A stretch of DNA of 64,000 bases from Betaproteobacteria bacterium LSUCC0117 (lineage in GTDB: Bacteria > Pseudomonadota > Gammaproteobacteria > Burkholderiales > Burkholderiaceae_C): positions 214,001 to 278,000 of the forward strand of contig JAUJFZ010000001.1 in the NCBI GenBank assembly GCA_030441535.1. Direction: 5' to 3'. The notes below the pieces were generated by a model. The model searched no databases. It was given only the letters and a program-made list of their open reading frames with translations, and had not been told where the DNA came from. A program made the position numbers and the translations under genes. Shown here piece by piece: positions 25,596 through 34,458 of this stretch (its first letter is position 1; each line of letters begins with the position of its first letter).

Positions 25596-25816
25596 GTGAT
25601 CCCAAGGGCTTAGCCCTGCATAAACGCAAGGGCTCTTGGGTGGGTACGGTGAAAGCCGTTTTGTGGGCGTTTTTGGGGGTTCGGCGACATGCCGATTACC
25701 AGGCAGATGTGAAAAATTTAAATCCGCTGCATATTGCAGCGGTCGGTATCGCGGCAACATTCGTGTTTGTTGTGGGGCTGATGTTGTTGGTGGAGTGGGT
25801 TGTTGCAACCGCCTGA
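25592..25816 (+). CDS. DUF2970 family small membrane protein
   Basis: A 74-residue protein of unknown function. A basic N-terminus with the conserved GTVKAVLWAFLGVRR segment is followed by one transmembrane helix (IAAVGIAATFVFVVGLMLLVEWVV). DUF2970 proteins are found between ctaG and coxC in betaproteobacteria, which implies a role in oxidase assembly or stability. Its start overlaps the ctaG stop by four bases. Confidence 0.87.
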   Translation: MSDPKGLALHKRKGSWVGTVKAVLWAFLGVRRHADYQADVKNLNPLHIAAVGIAATFVFVVGLMLLVEWVVATA

Positions 25817-25942
25817 TGCGGGCAGTTGATTAACATATTTGCCTCACCTAGAAAATTGTGTGTGTTTAAGCTTTAACATAATTGGCTAGTCGAACGCAGC
25901 GTTAGACAAGTCAAGAAAATTCAGAAAGAGCAGGAGTTAGTC

Positions 25943-26824
25943 ATGTCCGCAGCCTCCCACGGTGGAACGCCGTACTACTATGTCCCGGGGCCATCTAGCC
26001 ATCCAGTTATGGCTGCCATCGGGCTATTTTTCGTCATCCTTGGTGCAGGACAGTGGATCAACGGGCATGGCTGGGGTGCGTATTCGCTGATGCTGGGCTT
26101 GGTCTGGTGGTTGGCGGTGTTGTATTTCTGGTTCCGCGAGGCGATCAACGAAAGCGAAAGTGGCCAATACGGCCATAAGATCGATCTGTCATACCGCTGG
26201 AGTATGAGCTGGTTCATCTTCTCAGAAGTGATGTTTTTCGGCGCCTTCTTCACCGCGTTGTGGTGGGCACGCATGCACTCCGTGCCAGCTTTGGGCAATA
26301 TTGAGAACGCGTTGTTGTGGCCTGACTTCCAAGCGGTTTGGCCTACCACCGCGGTTGGTGCCACTGCGGCGCCCGGCGGACTGGTCGAGCCGTTCAGCAC
26401 GGTCGGTCCCTTCTGGCTTCCGACAATCAACACGGCGTTGTTGCTGACTTCTGGCGTTACCTTGACCATCGCGCACCACGCGCTTCAAGCGGGTGAACGC
26501 GCAAAGACGATCAGCTTCATGTGGATCACTGTGGTTTTGGGCCTGATTTTCTTGGGCGTCCAAGGTTACGAATACGCGCACCTTTACAACGACCTCAACC
26601 TGAAGCTCACATCAGGCGTTTACGGTTCGACGTTTTATATGTTGACTGGCTTCCATGGCTTCCACGTCTTCGTGGGCATGCTGATGCTGTTGTTCATCAC
26701 CTTGCGTTTACAGAAAGGCCATTTCACCAAAGACCGTCATTTCGGCTTTGAGGGTGCCGCTTGGTATTGGCACTTCGTGGACGTGGTGTGGCTGGGTCTC
26801 TACATCCTGGTTTACTGGTTGTAA
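25943..26824 (+). CDS. coxC: Cytochrome c oxidase subunit III
   Basis: Core membrane subunit that stabilises the oxidase and its proton uptake. 293 residues with seven transmembrane helices; conserved elements include WWLAVLYFWFREAINE, FFGAFFTALWWARM, FYMLTGFHGFHVFVG and WYWHFVDVVWLGLYILVYWL. GGAG precedes the ATG (AGGAGTTAGTC). A 126-base gap separates it from DUF2970, so an internal promoter is possible. A strong terminator follows. Confidence 0.97.
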   Translation: MSAASHGGTPYYYVPGPSSHPVMAAIGLFFVILGAGQWINGHGWGAYSLMLGLVWWLAVLYFWFREAINESESGQYGHKIDLSYRWSMSWFIFSEVMFFGAFFTALWWARMHSVPALGNIENALLWPDFQAVWPTTAVGATAAPGGLVEPFSTVGPFWLPTINTALLLTSGVTLTIAHHALQAGERAKTISFMWITVVLGLIFLGVQGYEYAHLYNDLNLKLTSGVYGSTFYMLTGFHGFHVFVGMLMLLFITLRLQKGHFTKDRHFGFEGAAWYWHFVDVVWLGLYILVYWL

Positions 26825-26842
26825 TGCATCGCCAAACAACCG

Positions 26843-26867
26843 AAAAAGGCGCCCTAGGCGCCTTTTT
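26843..26867 (+). terminator. Bidirectional terminator after coxC
   Basis: A perfect 11-bp stem, AAAAAGGCGCC (26843-26853) with GGCGCCTTTTT (26857-26867), around a CTA loop. It can stop coxC transcription rightward and the DUF2909 gene leftward. Confidence 0.92.
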
Positions 26868-26885
26868 AATTTCTGCCGATGGCTT

Positions 26886-27146
26886 TTATTGTCCGTTTGC
26901 AATGCCGGTGGGTTGGATCCAATCCATCCAGTAGCTGATTAAGACGAATATGAATAGCAGCACTGAAAAACCGACCCGAAAGGCGAGCGCTCTTGCCATG
27001 TTGCCTTTGGGCTTATCCACGCCATCAATTGGATTGCCATGTTCGTCAGTTGGCGGTGTCGAAGCGCTTGGGCGCATCATGATGATCAATGCCACGACTA
27101 AACTGGCAATGATGGCAAGAAAAGCGAGGGCAATAATCCAAGTCAT
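26886..27146 (-). CDS. DUF2909-type twin transmembrane protein
   Basis: An 86-residue protein with two transmembrane helices (WIIALAFLAIIASLVVALIIMM and ALAFRVGFSVLLFIFVLISYWM) linked by a hydrophilic loop with HGNPIDGVDKPKG. This fits the twin-transmembrane DUF2909 family found next to SURF1 genes in Burkholderiales. ATG 27146 is chosen because upstream residues do not resemble the family. It is the only leftward gene in the oxidase cluster and diverges from SURF1 across 72 bases. Function unknown. Confidence 0.78.
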   Translation of the reverse strand: MTWIIALAFLAIIASLVVALIIMMRPSASTPPTDEHGNPIDGVDKPKGNMARALAFRVGFSVLLFIFVLISYWMDWIQPTGIANGQ

Positions 27147-27218
27147 GCCCTCGATTATCGGTCCACAGGTGGCTGATGTCGCGCTAGATGCGATGAAATA
27201 ACCGCGGATTTTGCCCCC

Positions 27219-27953
27219 ATGCAACGTCGTCAATCATTCTGGATTATCTCGGTCGCCGCCGCTTTGCTGGTTGCCGTGGGCGTGCGATTGGGTTTTTGGC
27301 AGCTCGATAGGGCTGCGCAGAAGATTGCTTACGCCGAGGCGGTCGCAGACCAAGCCGCGCAGCCAGCCCTGGATAACCGGGGCGTTCGCGCTTTGAAGCA
27401 CGACCAAATGGATGCCACCCATCGCCCCGTTCACCTCACTGGACAATGGCTGTCGCGACACACCGTCTATTTGGATAATCGACAGATGGGCGGCAAGGTG
27501 GGGTATTACGTCATCGCACCTTTGCAGTTGACGGGGCCTGATGGTCAGCCGAGCAACCAAGTGATTGCGGTTCAACGCGGTTGGGCGCCCCGAGACTTTT
27601 TGAATCGAGAACAGCTCCCGCCAGTTACAACCCCCGCCGGGTTGGTAGAGGTGACAGGCCGCTTAGCCCCGCCGCCTTCACAGCTATACAGTTGGGTGGA
27701 AGCGGAAACGGGTCCTGTACGGCAAAATTTGGATTGGGATCGTTATCGTGAGGAAATCGGCCTCACCCTACAGCCATATAGCGTAGTAGAACTGGGTGAG
27801 CCCGGCGACGGTTTGCGTCGTGAATGGCCTCAAGTCGATGCGAAGATTCACACCCACTATGGTTATGCGGCGCAATGGTTTGCGTTGTCATTACTCATTG
27901 CGGGACTCTACATTTGGTTTCAATGGATTGCGCCTTACCGTGTCAAAAAATAA
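27219..27953 (+). CDS. SURF1 family cytochrome oxidase assembly protein
   Basis: Inner-membrane factor that helps insert heme a into subunit I. The 244-residue protein has a transmembrane helix at each end (IISVAAALLVAVGVRLGFWQL and WFALSLLIAGLYIWFQWI) around a periplasmic domain. Family motifs are GFWQLDRAAQK, RPVHLTGQW and VIAVQRGWAPR. It overlaps the next gene by 14 bases if that gene starts at GTG 27940, pointing to one transcript through ctaA and ctaB. Confidence 0.94.
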   Translation: MQRRQSFWIISVAAALLVAVGVRLGFWQLDRAAQKIAYAEAVADQAAQPALDNRGVRALKHDQMDATHRPVHLTGQWLSRHTVYLDNRQMGGKVGYYVIAPLQLTGPDGQPSNQVIAVQRGWAPRDFLNREQLPPVTTPAGLVEVTGRLAPPPSQLYSWVEAETGPVRQNLDWDRYREEIGLTLQPYSVVELGEPGDGLRREWPQVDAKIHTHYGYAAQWFALSLLIAGLYIWFQWIAPYRVKK

Positions 27954-28629
27954 TCAATCGCCTCCGCCCAACGAACTGGATCAGCCGCTCGCGATGACAG
28001 TCTTCGATATGACACCAGCGCCTGACACCGAACGGCGTGTGCGCAATGGCCGCCTCAAGATGATTTTTGTGTTGCTCATCTGCGCAGCGCCGGTAATTGC
28101 CTCTTACCTCACGTACTACGTCTTCCGGCCAGAGGGGCGTCGTAACTATGGTGAGTTGATAGACCCCCAACAACCGCTGCCAGCGGTGACCGTGCTGCGT
28201 GCCGATGGCACAGCCGTCGAATTACCCAGTCTGAAGGACCAGTGGTTGTTGGTCAGCGTCGCGCCATCAAATTGCCCAGCTGTCTGTGAGCAAAACCTCT
28301 ATCTGCAAAGGCAACTGCGCGAGTCGATGGGGCGCGAAAAGATGCGCGTCGATTGGGTTTGGTTGCGCACTGACGAAGAGCCGATTTCCGAACGCCTGTC
28401 GCCAGCCCTCACCGAGGCCACTGTTTTGGCAATGAGTGCCAACGAGGTAAAGGCATGGCTCAAACCTGCGCCGGGTCAGACCATTGAGGATCATTTGTAT
28501 GTGGTCGACCCCTTGGGTAACTGGATGATGCGGTTTCCCGCAATGCTCGACGCCAAAAAGGCCCGTAAAGATCTTGAGCACCTGTTGAAGGCCTCATCCT
28601 CCTGGGACCGAGAGGGGCGCGAGCGGTGA
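27940..28629 (+). CDS. SCO1/thioredoxin-like transmembrane protein of the oxidase cluster
   Basis: About 229 residues: a hydrophilic N-terminus, one transmembrane helix (LKMIFVLLICAAPVIASYLTYYVF), then a thioredoxin-like periplasmic domain. A CPAVC pair (CxxxC, as in SCO copper chaperones) is followed by a region with LYVVDPLGNWMMRFP. It probably helps handle copper or thiols during CuA assembly. Start GTG 27940 overlaps SURF1; ATG 27994 is an alternative. It overlaps ctaA by four bases. Confidence 0.75.
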   Translation: MSKNNQSPPPNELDQPLAMTVFDMTPAPDTERRVRNGRLKMIFVLLICAAPVIASYLTYYVFRPEGRRNYGELIDPQQPLPAVTVLRADGTAVELPSLKDQWLLVSVAPSNCPAVCEQNLYLQRQLRESMGREKMRVDWVWLRTDEEPISERLSPALTEATVLAMSANEVKAWLKPAPGQTIEDHLYVVDPLGNWMMRFPAMLDAKKARKDLEHLLKASSSWDREGRER

Positions 28630-29762
28630 ACGCGGAAGTCGATCTCTACAACCTCTCACCCGTCGCACACTTGCTGATCGTCGGTGCGATGGTTGCTGCT
28701 GTGCCGTTGGCGTGGGTCTGGTGGCGGGTGCGCGTGGGTGTCCAAAACGGTCATCGCAACGTGATGCCGCTGCTGCTAACCATCACGCTTTTCCTGACTG
28801 TTGATTTGATTTTGTTTGGTGCGTTCACGCGACTGACCGATTCAGGCTTGGGTTGTCCCGATTGGCCTGGCTGCTACGGCGCCGCGACCCCTATTGGTGC
28901 GGCCCAGCACATCGATGCTGCGCAGGCCGCTATGCCCAGCGGCCCTGTGACAACGGGCAAAGCGTGGATTGAGATGGTGCACCGTTACCTCGCATCAGGC
29001 GTCGGTGCGTTGATCTTGGTGCTGTGCATCATGGCCTGGCGCCAAAGGCAAGCGCGTTTGCTCAACACCATTGCATTGATTTGGGTGTGTATTCAGGGGG
29101 CGTTTGGCGCGCTTACGGTCACGATGAAGTTGTTTCCAGCAATTGTCACGATGCATCTGCTGGGCGCCATGATTCTGTTGGCTTTGTTGCGCACGATGCA
29201 CGTCCAACTGGTTGACCAAACAAACAACCGTGCAAGCGTATCGATGCCGCTAGGCCTTTGGCTACCTGCCGTTGTCCTATTTGCATTGATTTGGTTACAA
29301 ATGGCATTGGGCGCTTGGGTCAGCACCAACTATGCGGTGCTCGCGTGCCAAGACTTTCCTACTTGCCAAGGCGTCTGGTGGCCACGCATGAATTTTTCAG
29401 CAGGGTTTGAAATTTGGCGACCATTAGGACAAGATGGTCTCGGTAGCGCGATTCCCTTTGAGGCACTAACGGCCATTCACTACACCCACCGGCTGGTGGC
29501 CTACATCGTGTTGGCACTTGCTGTTTGGCTGGGTTGGCGCTGGCGTCAGCACGCGACTCTGCGTGTTGCGGGGTTGTTGTTGTGGATCTTGTCCGGTTGG
29601 CAATTCGTAACAGGTGTATCAAACGTTGTGTTTGATTGGCCTTTGCTCGCAGCCGTAAGCCACACGGGTGGAGCCGCGGGGTTTGTATTGGTATTAACAG
29701 GTGTGTTGGTGCGGTTCAACCGGTCAGATGCCGCGTCCCCGGTGAAAGTGCAAGGATCATGA
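28626..29762 (+). CDS. ctaA: Heme A synthase (COX15)
   Basis: Oxidises the C8 methyl of heme O to the formyl group of heme A in the inner membrane. 378 residues with eight transmembrane helices. Heme-ligand histidines are visible in EMVHRYLASG, TMHLLGAM, IHYTHRLVAY and VSHTGGAAG. The cysteines of the extracytoplasmic loops, in GCPDWPGCYG and ACQDFPTCQG, are also present. Start is GTG 28626, overlapping the previous stop; the stop overlaps ctaB as ATGA. Confidence 0.95.
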   Translation: MNAEVDLYNLSPVAHLLIVGAMVAAVPLAWVWWRVRVGVQNGHRNVMPLLLTITLFLTVDLILFGAFTRLTDSGLGCPDWPGCYGAATPIGAAQHIDAAQAAMPSGPVTTGKAWIEMVHRYLASGVGALILVLCIMAWRQRQARLLNTIALIWVCIQGAFGALTVTMKLFPAIVTMHLLGAMILLALLRTMHVQLVDQTNNRASVSMPLGLWLPAVVLFALIWLQMALGAWVSTNYAVLACQDFPTCQGVWWPRMNFSAGFEIWRPLGQDGLGSAIPFEALTAIHYTHRLVAYIVLALAVWLGWRWRQHATLRVAGLLLWILSGWQFVTGVSNVVFDWPLLAAVSHTGGAAGFVLVLTGVLVRFNRSDAASPVKVQGS

Positions 29763-30670
29763 CGACAAATTCAATGGCGACCGACCCCAGCGTGATGCCG
29801 ATTTGGCGGCAGTTTTATGCGCTGATGAAGCCGCGTGTGATTCAACTAATCGTGTTCTGTGCACTGATCGGTATGGTGCTGGCGGTGCCGGGCGTACCCG
29901 CACCCAGTGCCCTCTGGCAGATGTTGGTTGCCTGTGTGGGTATATGGCTGGTGTCTGGCGCTGCGGCCGCTTTCAATTGCGTCGTCGAAAGCCAGATCGA
30001 TGCCAAGATGCGTCGTACCAGTTGGCGACCCACTGCGAAAGGCCAGTTGAGTAACCAACAAACCCTCACCTTCTCTGCTGCGTTGTGCGCGCTGGGCTCT
30101 TGGATTTTGTATGTTTGGATCAACCCCCTAACCATGTGGCTCACATTCGCTACTTTTGTGGGGTATGCCGTGATCTACACCGTGGTTTTGAAGCCGCTGA
30201 CGCCGCAAAATATTGTGATCGGTGGCGCATCTGGCGCCATGCCCCCGGTATTGGGATGGGCGGCAATGACGGGTACCGTTGGTCATGAAGCGCTGATCCT
30301 TTTCCTCATCATTTTCTTGTGGACACCACCCCATTTTTGGGCGTTGGCTTTGTACCGCGTAGAGGATTACCGCAAAAGTGGTTTACCGATGTTGCCGGTC
30401 ACCCATGGTTCGGAATTCACACGACTACAAATTTTGCTCTACACCCTGGTGCTGGGTGCGGCATGTTTGCTGCCATTTATGGTGGGCATGAGTGGGTGGC
30501 TCTACCTAGTGGTAGCGGTTGCGCTATCGATTGGTTTCACGGGATACGCCGTAGCCTTGATGCGGAATTACTCGGATGCACTGGCGCGCAAGACATTCCG
30601 ATTTTCGCTGTTACACCTCTCGGTCCTATTCGCAGCCTTGTTAGTTGACCATTACGTGAGTGTGATTTGA
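29759..30670 (+). CDS. ctaB: Heme O synthase (protoheme IX farnesyltransferase)
   Basis: Adds a farnesyl group to heme B, giving heme O, the substrate of ctaA. The 303-residue UbiA-type protein has about nine transmembrane helices. The first Asp-rich motif reads NCVVESQIDAKMRRT, with Glu where many homologues have the first Asp; the second motif is YRVEDYRKSGLPMLPV. ATG 29759 overlaps the ctaA stop; an internal ATG at 29774 is possible. Upstream in-frame codons lie inside ctaA. Confidence 0.94.
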   Translation: MTTNSMATDPSVMPIWRQFYALMKPRVIQLIVFCALIGMVLAVPGVPAPSALWQMLVACVGIWLVSGAAAAFNCVVESQIDAKMRRTSWRPTAKGQLSNQQTLTFSAALCALGSWILYVWINPLTMWLTFATFVGYAVIYTVVLKPLTPQNIVIGGASGAMPPVLGWAAMTGTVGHEALILFLIIFLWTPPHFWALALYRVEDYRKSGLPMLPVTHGSEFTRLQILLYTLVLGAACLLPFMVGMSGWLYLVVAVALSIGFTGYAVALMRNYSDALARKTFRFSLLHLSVLFAALLVDHYVSVI

Positions 30671-31299
30671 TGCAAAAAATTGTCTCCCTTGGCTGTGGTC
30701 GTGCCGCTGCGATTCGCCTGTTAGCTGCAGGGGTTGCGATAGCCAGTACGCTGTGGCTCACTGCCTGCGCGGAGGACTTGCCTCCGTTCGTTGGTATAGA
30801 CATCACGGGAGCTAATTACGCGCAAGACTTCACGCTGACGGATCACAATGGTCAGCGCCGTACCTTGGTGGATTTCAAGGGGAAGGCTGTGGTGATCTTT
30901 TTCGGCTTCACCCAATGCCCAGATGTATGTCCCACCTCAATGTCTGAAATGGCTGAGGCAAAGGCTTTGCTGGGCCCATTAGGTGATCGCTTCCAAGGTT
31001 TGTTTTTGACCGTCGATCCTGAGCGTGACACCCCCGAGGTGATGGCTGCGTATGTCAGCCATTTCGACCCCACATTTTTGGCGCTTTACGCAGACCCGGG
31101 TGAATTGAAACAAGTCGCGGCTGACTTCAAGGTTTACTACAAGCGTGTGGAGGGGCCAACGCCCACCAGCTACAGCATCGACCATTCAGCTGGCAGCTAT
31201 GTGTACGACGCCAAAGGTCAACTGCGGCTCTACCACCGCTACAACACGGGCGCGGCGGGCTTGGCCTCCGATATCAAGCAGCTGCTGACGGAGAACTAA
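30670..31299 (+). CDS. SCO family copper chaperone, predicted lipoprotein
   Basis: Copper and thiol-disulfide factor for the CuA site of subunit II. About 209 residues with a lipobox LTAC ending at Cys33, so probably anchored to a membrane as a lipoprotein. The copper motif is CPDVC (in GFTQCPDVCPTS), and the distant copper His is in SIDHSAG. The start at ATG 30670 shares one base with the ctaB stop (TGATG). Last gene of the oxidase cluster. A second SCO-like protein is encoded upstream of ctaA. Confidence 0.93.
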   Translation: MQKIVSLGCGRAAAIRLLAAGVAIASTLWLTACAEDLPPFVGIDITGANYAQDFTLTDHNGQRRTLVDFKGKAVVIFFGFTQCPDVCPTSMSEMAEAKALLGPLGDRFQGLFLTVDPERDTPEVMAAYVSHFDPTFLALYADPGELKQVAADFKVYYKRVEGPTPTSYSIDHSAGSYVYDAKGQLRLYHRYNTGAAGLASDIKQLLTEN

Positions 31300-31329
31300 C
31301 GTCGCGCGCCGCCTGAAGATCCGTGGCGG

Positions 31330-32367
31330 TTAGGCAGTTGCTTTGTCAGCGGCGCTGGTAAAGGAGTCGGCAAAAAACGCATCTGCAGGCAGCCCGCGCT
31401 GGGCGACAAAATCCCGTTGGGCAGATTCCACAACAATGGGTGCGCCGCAGACGTAGGCCTCCATGCCCGACAGGTCGGCGAAGTCATCCAAAACGGCTTG
31501 ATGCACAAAGCCAGTTCGGCCCGTCCATTGATCCGCCGCCTCTGCATCGGAGACGACAGGAACGTAGGTCACGTTTGGCATTGCGGCAGCTGTGGCTACC
31601 ATCCAGTCGTGGAGGTACAGGTCGCTGGGGCGGCGGCCCCCCCAGTAAACCGTCACCGCGCGGGATGAGCCCGTAAAGCTGAGGTGCTCTAGCAGAGCCT
31701 TGATGGGCGCGAATCCGGTTCCGGATGCCACGAAAACCATGGACTTTTCGGATTGTTCGCGCAGGTAGAAGCTGCCGTAAGGACCTTCGATACGCAGAAT
31801 GTCCCGCTCTTTCATGGTGCTGAAAACGGCATCTGTGAACTTCCCGCCGGGCATGTGCCGGATGTGCAGTTCCATGCCCGGTAAATCTGCCTGTGTGTGC
31901 GGCGCATTGGCCATCGAGTAGCTGCGGCGATCGCCGTCGCGCAGCAGAAACTCGACATATTGCCCAGCAAAGTACTGGAATGGTTCGGTCGCGGGTAGTT
32001 GCAGGCGGAGGATGGCGACATCCGTCGTGGGTTTGGTCAACTGGGAGACCCGAACGGGCATTTTTTTGATGGGGGGGACGCCCGCCGCCGTGACCTGTCG
32101 TGACTCGAGCACCACATCACTGGTCGGCTTTGCGCAGCAGGCCAAGATGAATCCCGCTTGTGCCTCGTCCTCACTCAGTGCCTTGGCTTGATGAGGACCG
32201 TGAACCACCTCACCGCTGATTTTTTTACACTTGCAAGAGCCGCAAGCGCCGTCTTTACAACCATAGGGCATGCCAATGCCTTGGCGGATGGCGGCGGCCA
32301 AGATGGACTCATCGGTATCCGTGGTGAAGGTGCGTTGGCTGGGTTCGATCTGGATGTTGAATGTCAT
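31330..32367 (-). CDS. 2Fe-2S ferredoxin-NAD(P)H reductase fusion (CDP-6-deoxy-delta-3,4-glucoseen reductase-like)
   Basis: Electron-transfer flavoprotein. The N-terminal plant-type ferredoxin domain has iron ligands Cys37, Cys42, Cys45 and Cys77 or Cys78 (GCKDGACGSCKC ... ACCAKP). It is followed by an FNR-type FAD domain (RSYSMANAP) and an NAD-binding domain (VASGTGFAPIKALLEHL). The 345-residue form beginning at ATG 32367 is preferred. The same architecture is annotated in Burkholderiales as an AscD-like reductase; no deoxysugar genes are nearby, so the physiological partner is unknown. It diverges from the YeeZ-like gene. Confidence 0.9.
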   Translation of the reverse strand: MTFNIQIEPSQRTFTTDTDESILAAAIRQGIGMPYGCKDGACGSCKCKKISGEVVHGPHQAKALSEDEAQAGFILACCAKPTSDVVLESRQVTAAGVPPIKKMPVRVSQLTKPTTDVAILRLQLPATEPFQYFAGQYVEFLLRDGDRRSYSMANAPHTQADLPGMELHIRHMPGGKFTDAVFSTMKERDILRIEGPYGSFYLREQSEKSMVFVASGTGFAPIKALLEHLSFTGSSRAVTVYWGGRRPSDLYLHDWMVATAAAMPNVTYVPVVSDAEAADQWTGRTGFVHQAVLDDFADLSGMEAYVCGAPIVVESAQRDFVAQRGLPADAFFADSFTSAADKATA

Positions 32368-32430
32368 ACGGGTGATGGCGCAGTTGGCGTATAACGCTGT
32401 ATTGTCGCAAAAATTGAAAGTAACCAAGTT

Positions 32431-33378
32431 ATGCCTGGATTAGGCGCACTACCAGCACGATTCCGCCGACCTCGTCTCCTGATCATCGGTTGTGGCGACG
32501 TGGGGCAACGCGTGGTCAAGCAGTTGCCTCTTCGGGATGGTCAGCCGGTTTGGGCTGTGACGGCGTTGACGTCTAGCCAGCATCGAATGGCGGATCTCAG
32601 GCGTATGGGTGTTCGACCGATTTATGGCGACCTCGACAGTAGCGAGTCGGTTCGCAGGTTGTCAGGTGTGGCTACCCATGTTCTGCATCTGGCACCACCT
32701 GCAACGACGCAGACGATTGACAAACGTACCCGCGACTTGTTGCGATCGTTGCGTCGGCGCGGAGAGATCAGGCAGTTAGTCTATGGCTCTACGACAGGCG
32801 TATACGGTGATTGTGACGGGCAATGGGTGAGCGAAATTCGCCCTGTTAATCCGCAGACGGACCGTGCGCGTCGTCGTGTGGACGCAGAGCAGGCGGTCAT
32901 GCGGTTGGGCAGAAAGATCGCGATGCCGTGCACCGTATTGCGCATACCCGGTATCTACGCCCCTGATCGCGAAAACGGCACGCCACGCGGGCGGCTGATG
33001 CGCGGGACACCGATTCCGGATGAGGCACATGATGTCTACACCAACCACATCCACGCAGACGACTTGGCCCGGGCGTGTCGACTGGCGTTACGAGGTCGCG
33101 CGCCTTACCAGACGGTCAATGTGAACGATGATTCCCGCATGCGCATGGGGGAGTACATGTGTTTCGCCGCCGAACTGTACGGTCTTCCGTTGCCGCCGCG
33201 CTTGCCGTTGCAAGCGCTAGCGAGCGAACTCACGCCAATGGCATTGAGTTTTTTAAAGGAATCCCGTCAGGTTGATAACCAGCGGATGAAGTTACGGTTG
33301 GGCTTGCAGTTGCGATACCCAACCGTGCGCGAAGGCCTTATGCAAATACCCCTGCCGTTGCCTGCATCTGATCGCTGA
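32431..33378 (+). CDS. NAD(P)-dependent epimerase/oxidoreductase (YeeZ-like SDR)
   Basis: A 315-residue extended short-chain dehydrogenase-like protein. The dinucleotide motif is LLIIGCGDVGQRV near residue 17, with a YGSTTGVYGD segment holding the Ser and Tyr of the active site. Downstream IPGIYAPDR and NHIHADDLARA are typical of the YeeZ group. Substrate unknown. The 3' end overlaps the convergent acyl-CoA dehydrogenase gene by 41 bases. Confidence 0.87.
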   Translation: MPGLGALPARFRRPRLLIIGCGDVGQRVVKQLPLRDGQPVWAVTALTSSQHRMADLRRMGVRPIYGDLDSSESVRRLSGVATHVLHLAPPATTQTIDKRTRDLLRSLRRRGEIRQLVYGSTTGVYGDCDGQWVSEIRPVNPQTDRARRRVDAEQAVMRLGRKIAMPCTVLRIPGIYAPDRENGTPRGRLMRGTPIPDEAHDVYTNHIHADDLARACRLALRGRAPYQTVNVNDDSRMRMGEYMCFAAELYGLPLPPRLPLQALASELTPMALSFLKESRQVDNQRMKLRLGLQLRYPTVREGLMQIPLPLPASDR

Positions 33379-34441
33379 CACGACCCAGGTGATGCAGGGT
33401 GTCGCCGCATTGCATCTCCATTTGTGTCAGACGCTTGAAGTAGTGGCTGATTGCAACTTCATCCGTCACACCGATACCGCCGTGTAACTGAATACACGCT
33501 TGTCCCACCAGCCTCATGCTTTGGCCTAACTGGACTTTGGCTCTCGCCATTGCCTGGTCTCGCTCTTCTGGTACAGCGTTCAGTTTGAGTGTCGCGTAGT
33601 AACTCATTGAACGCGCCAATTCCAGCGCCATCTTGACGTCAGCGACGCGGTGACGCAACGCTTGGAAACTGGCGATCGTTTTGCCAAATTGTTGGCGCGT
33701 GTTCATGTAGTCCACCGTGATCGCCAACATTCTCTCCATGATGCCAACCCCTTCTGCGCACAGCCATGCGATACCCATGGCTTCTGCGGCCGCGCCGGCA
33801 GTCAGACCATCGGCTGTTACCAATATAGCTGGTGTGTCTTTGAGATATAGGTCGACTGCGCGGCCCCCATCTTGGGTCGCATAGGGCTCTGCGCGCAAAC
33901 CCGCTGCACCGTTAGCGACCAGGTACAAAGCCAATTGATCATTGTGCATTGCGCTGACCAAGTAGGCATTTGCATCAGCGCCACCGAGCACTACATGCTT
34001 ATGCCCAGTGAGCTGGTCGTTGTTGGCATGCGTTTCGCAAACCTGCCACCGGTAACGTCCTGCACGTTCGTTCAGTGCAACGGCGATGCGCTGCGTGCCA
34101 CCAGCCAAACTCGGTAGCCAGTCGGACTTCAAGGTCTCGGAGCCGAAGGCTTGAATCAGAGCGCTGGCAATCCACGTTTGCGCGATCGGCTCGATAACAA
34201 GCCCGGCGCCCAGTTGTTCCATGACCACCATGGCCTCGACGGGGCCTTGGTCCATACCATCGTAGGCGTCGGACGTTAGCAGACCGCATAACCCCAGCTC
34301 TGCGAGTGACTGATAAGCCTCTTCGGAGAAGCCGCCGTTGCGGCTGATTTCCAGTCGGCGCTCGAAAGGGTAGGCCTTTTCGACCCATCGGCCTACAGCG
34401 TCTGCGAGTTGAATTTGTTCTTCAGAAAAATTGAAATCCAT
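33338..34441 (-). CDS. Acyl-CoA dehydrogenase, small-subunit type (PimD-like)
   Basis: A 367-residue FAD enzyme-like protein starting MDFNFSEEQIQLADAVGRWV, with the C-terminal QLHGGIGVTDEVAISHY region. It lacks the IYGGSNEVQRN end seen in its partner. Paired enzymes of this kind (pimeloyl-CoA dehydrogenase PimC/PimD, or steroid side-chain enzymes) form heterotetramers in which only one subunit supplies the full active site. It lies 17 bases after the large-subunit gene and is co-transcribed. Confidence 0.86.
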   Translation of the reverse strand: MDFNFSEEQIQLADAVGRWVEKAYPFERRLEISRNGGFSEEAYQSLAELGLCGLLTSDAYDGMDQGPVEAMVVMEQLGAGLVIEPIAQTWIASALIQAFGSETLKSDWLPSLAGGTQRIAVALNERAGRYRWQVCETHANNDQLTGHKHVVLGGADANAYLVSAMHNDQLALYLVANGAAGLRAEPYATQDGGRAVDLYLKDTPAILVTADGLTAGAAAEAMGIAWLCAEGVGIMERMLAITVDYMNTRQQFGKTIASFQALRHRVADVKMALELARSMSYYATLKLNAVPEERDQAMARAKVQLGQSMRLVGQACIQLHGGIGVTDEVAISHYFKRLTQMEMQCGDTLHHLGRVSDQMQATAGVFA

Positions 34442-34458
34442 TGTGTGGTCCGATCGGT

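Noticed and set aside
29985..30030. Heme O synthase first Asp motif has Glu instead of Asp (NCVVESQID)
   Set aside because: I recall related betaproteobacterial CtaB proteins with the same Glu, so it is probably a lineage feature rather than a defect.
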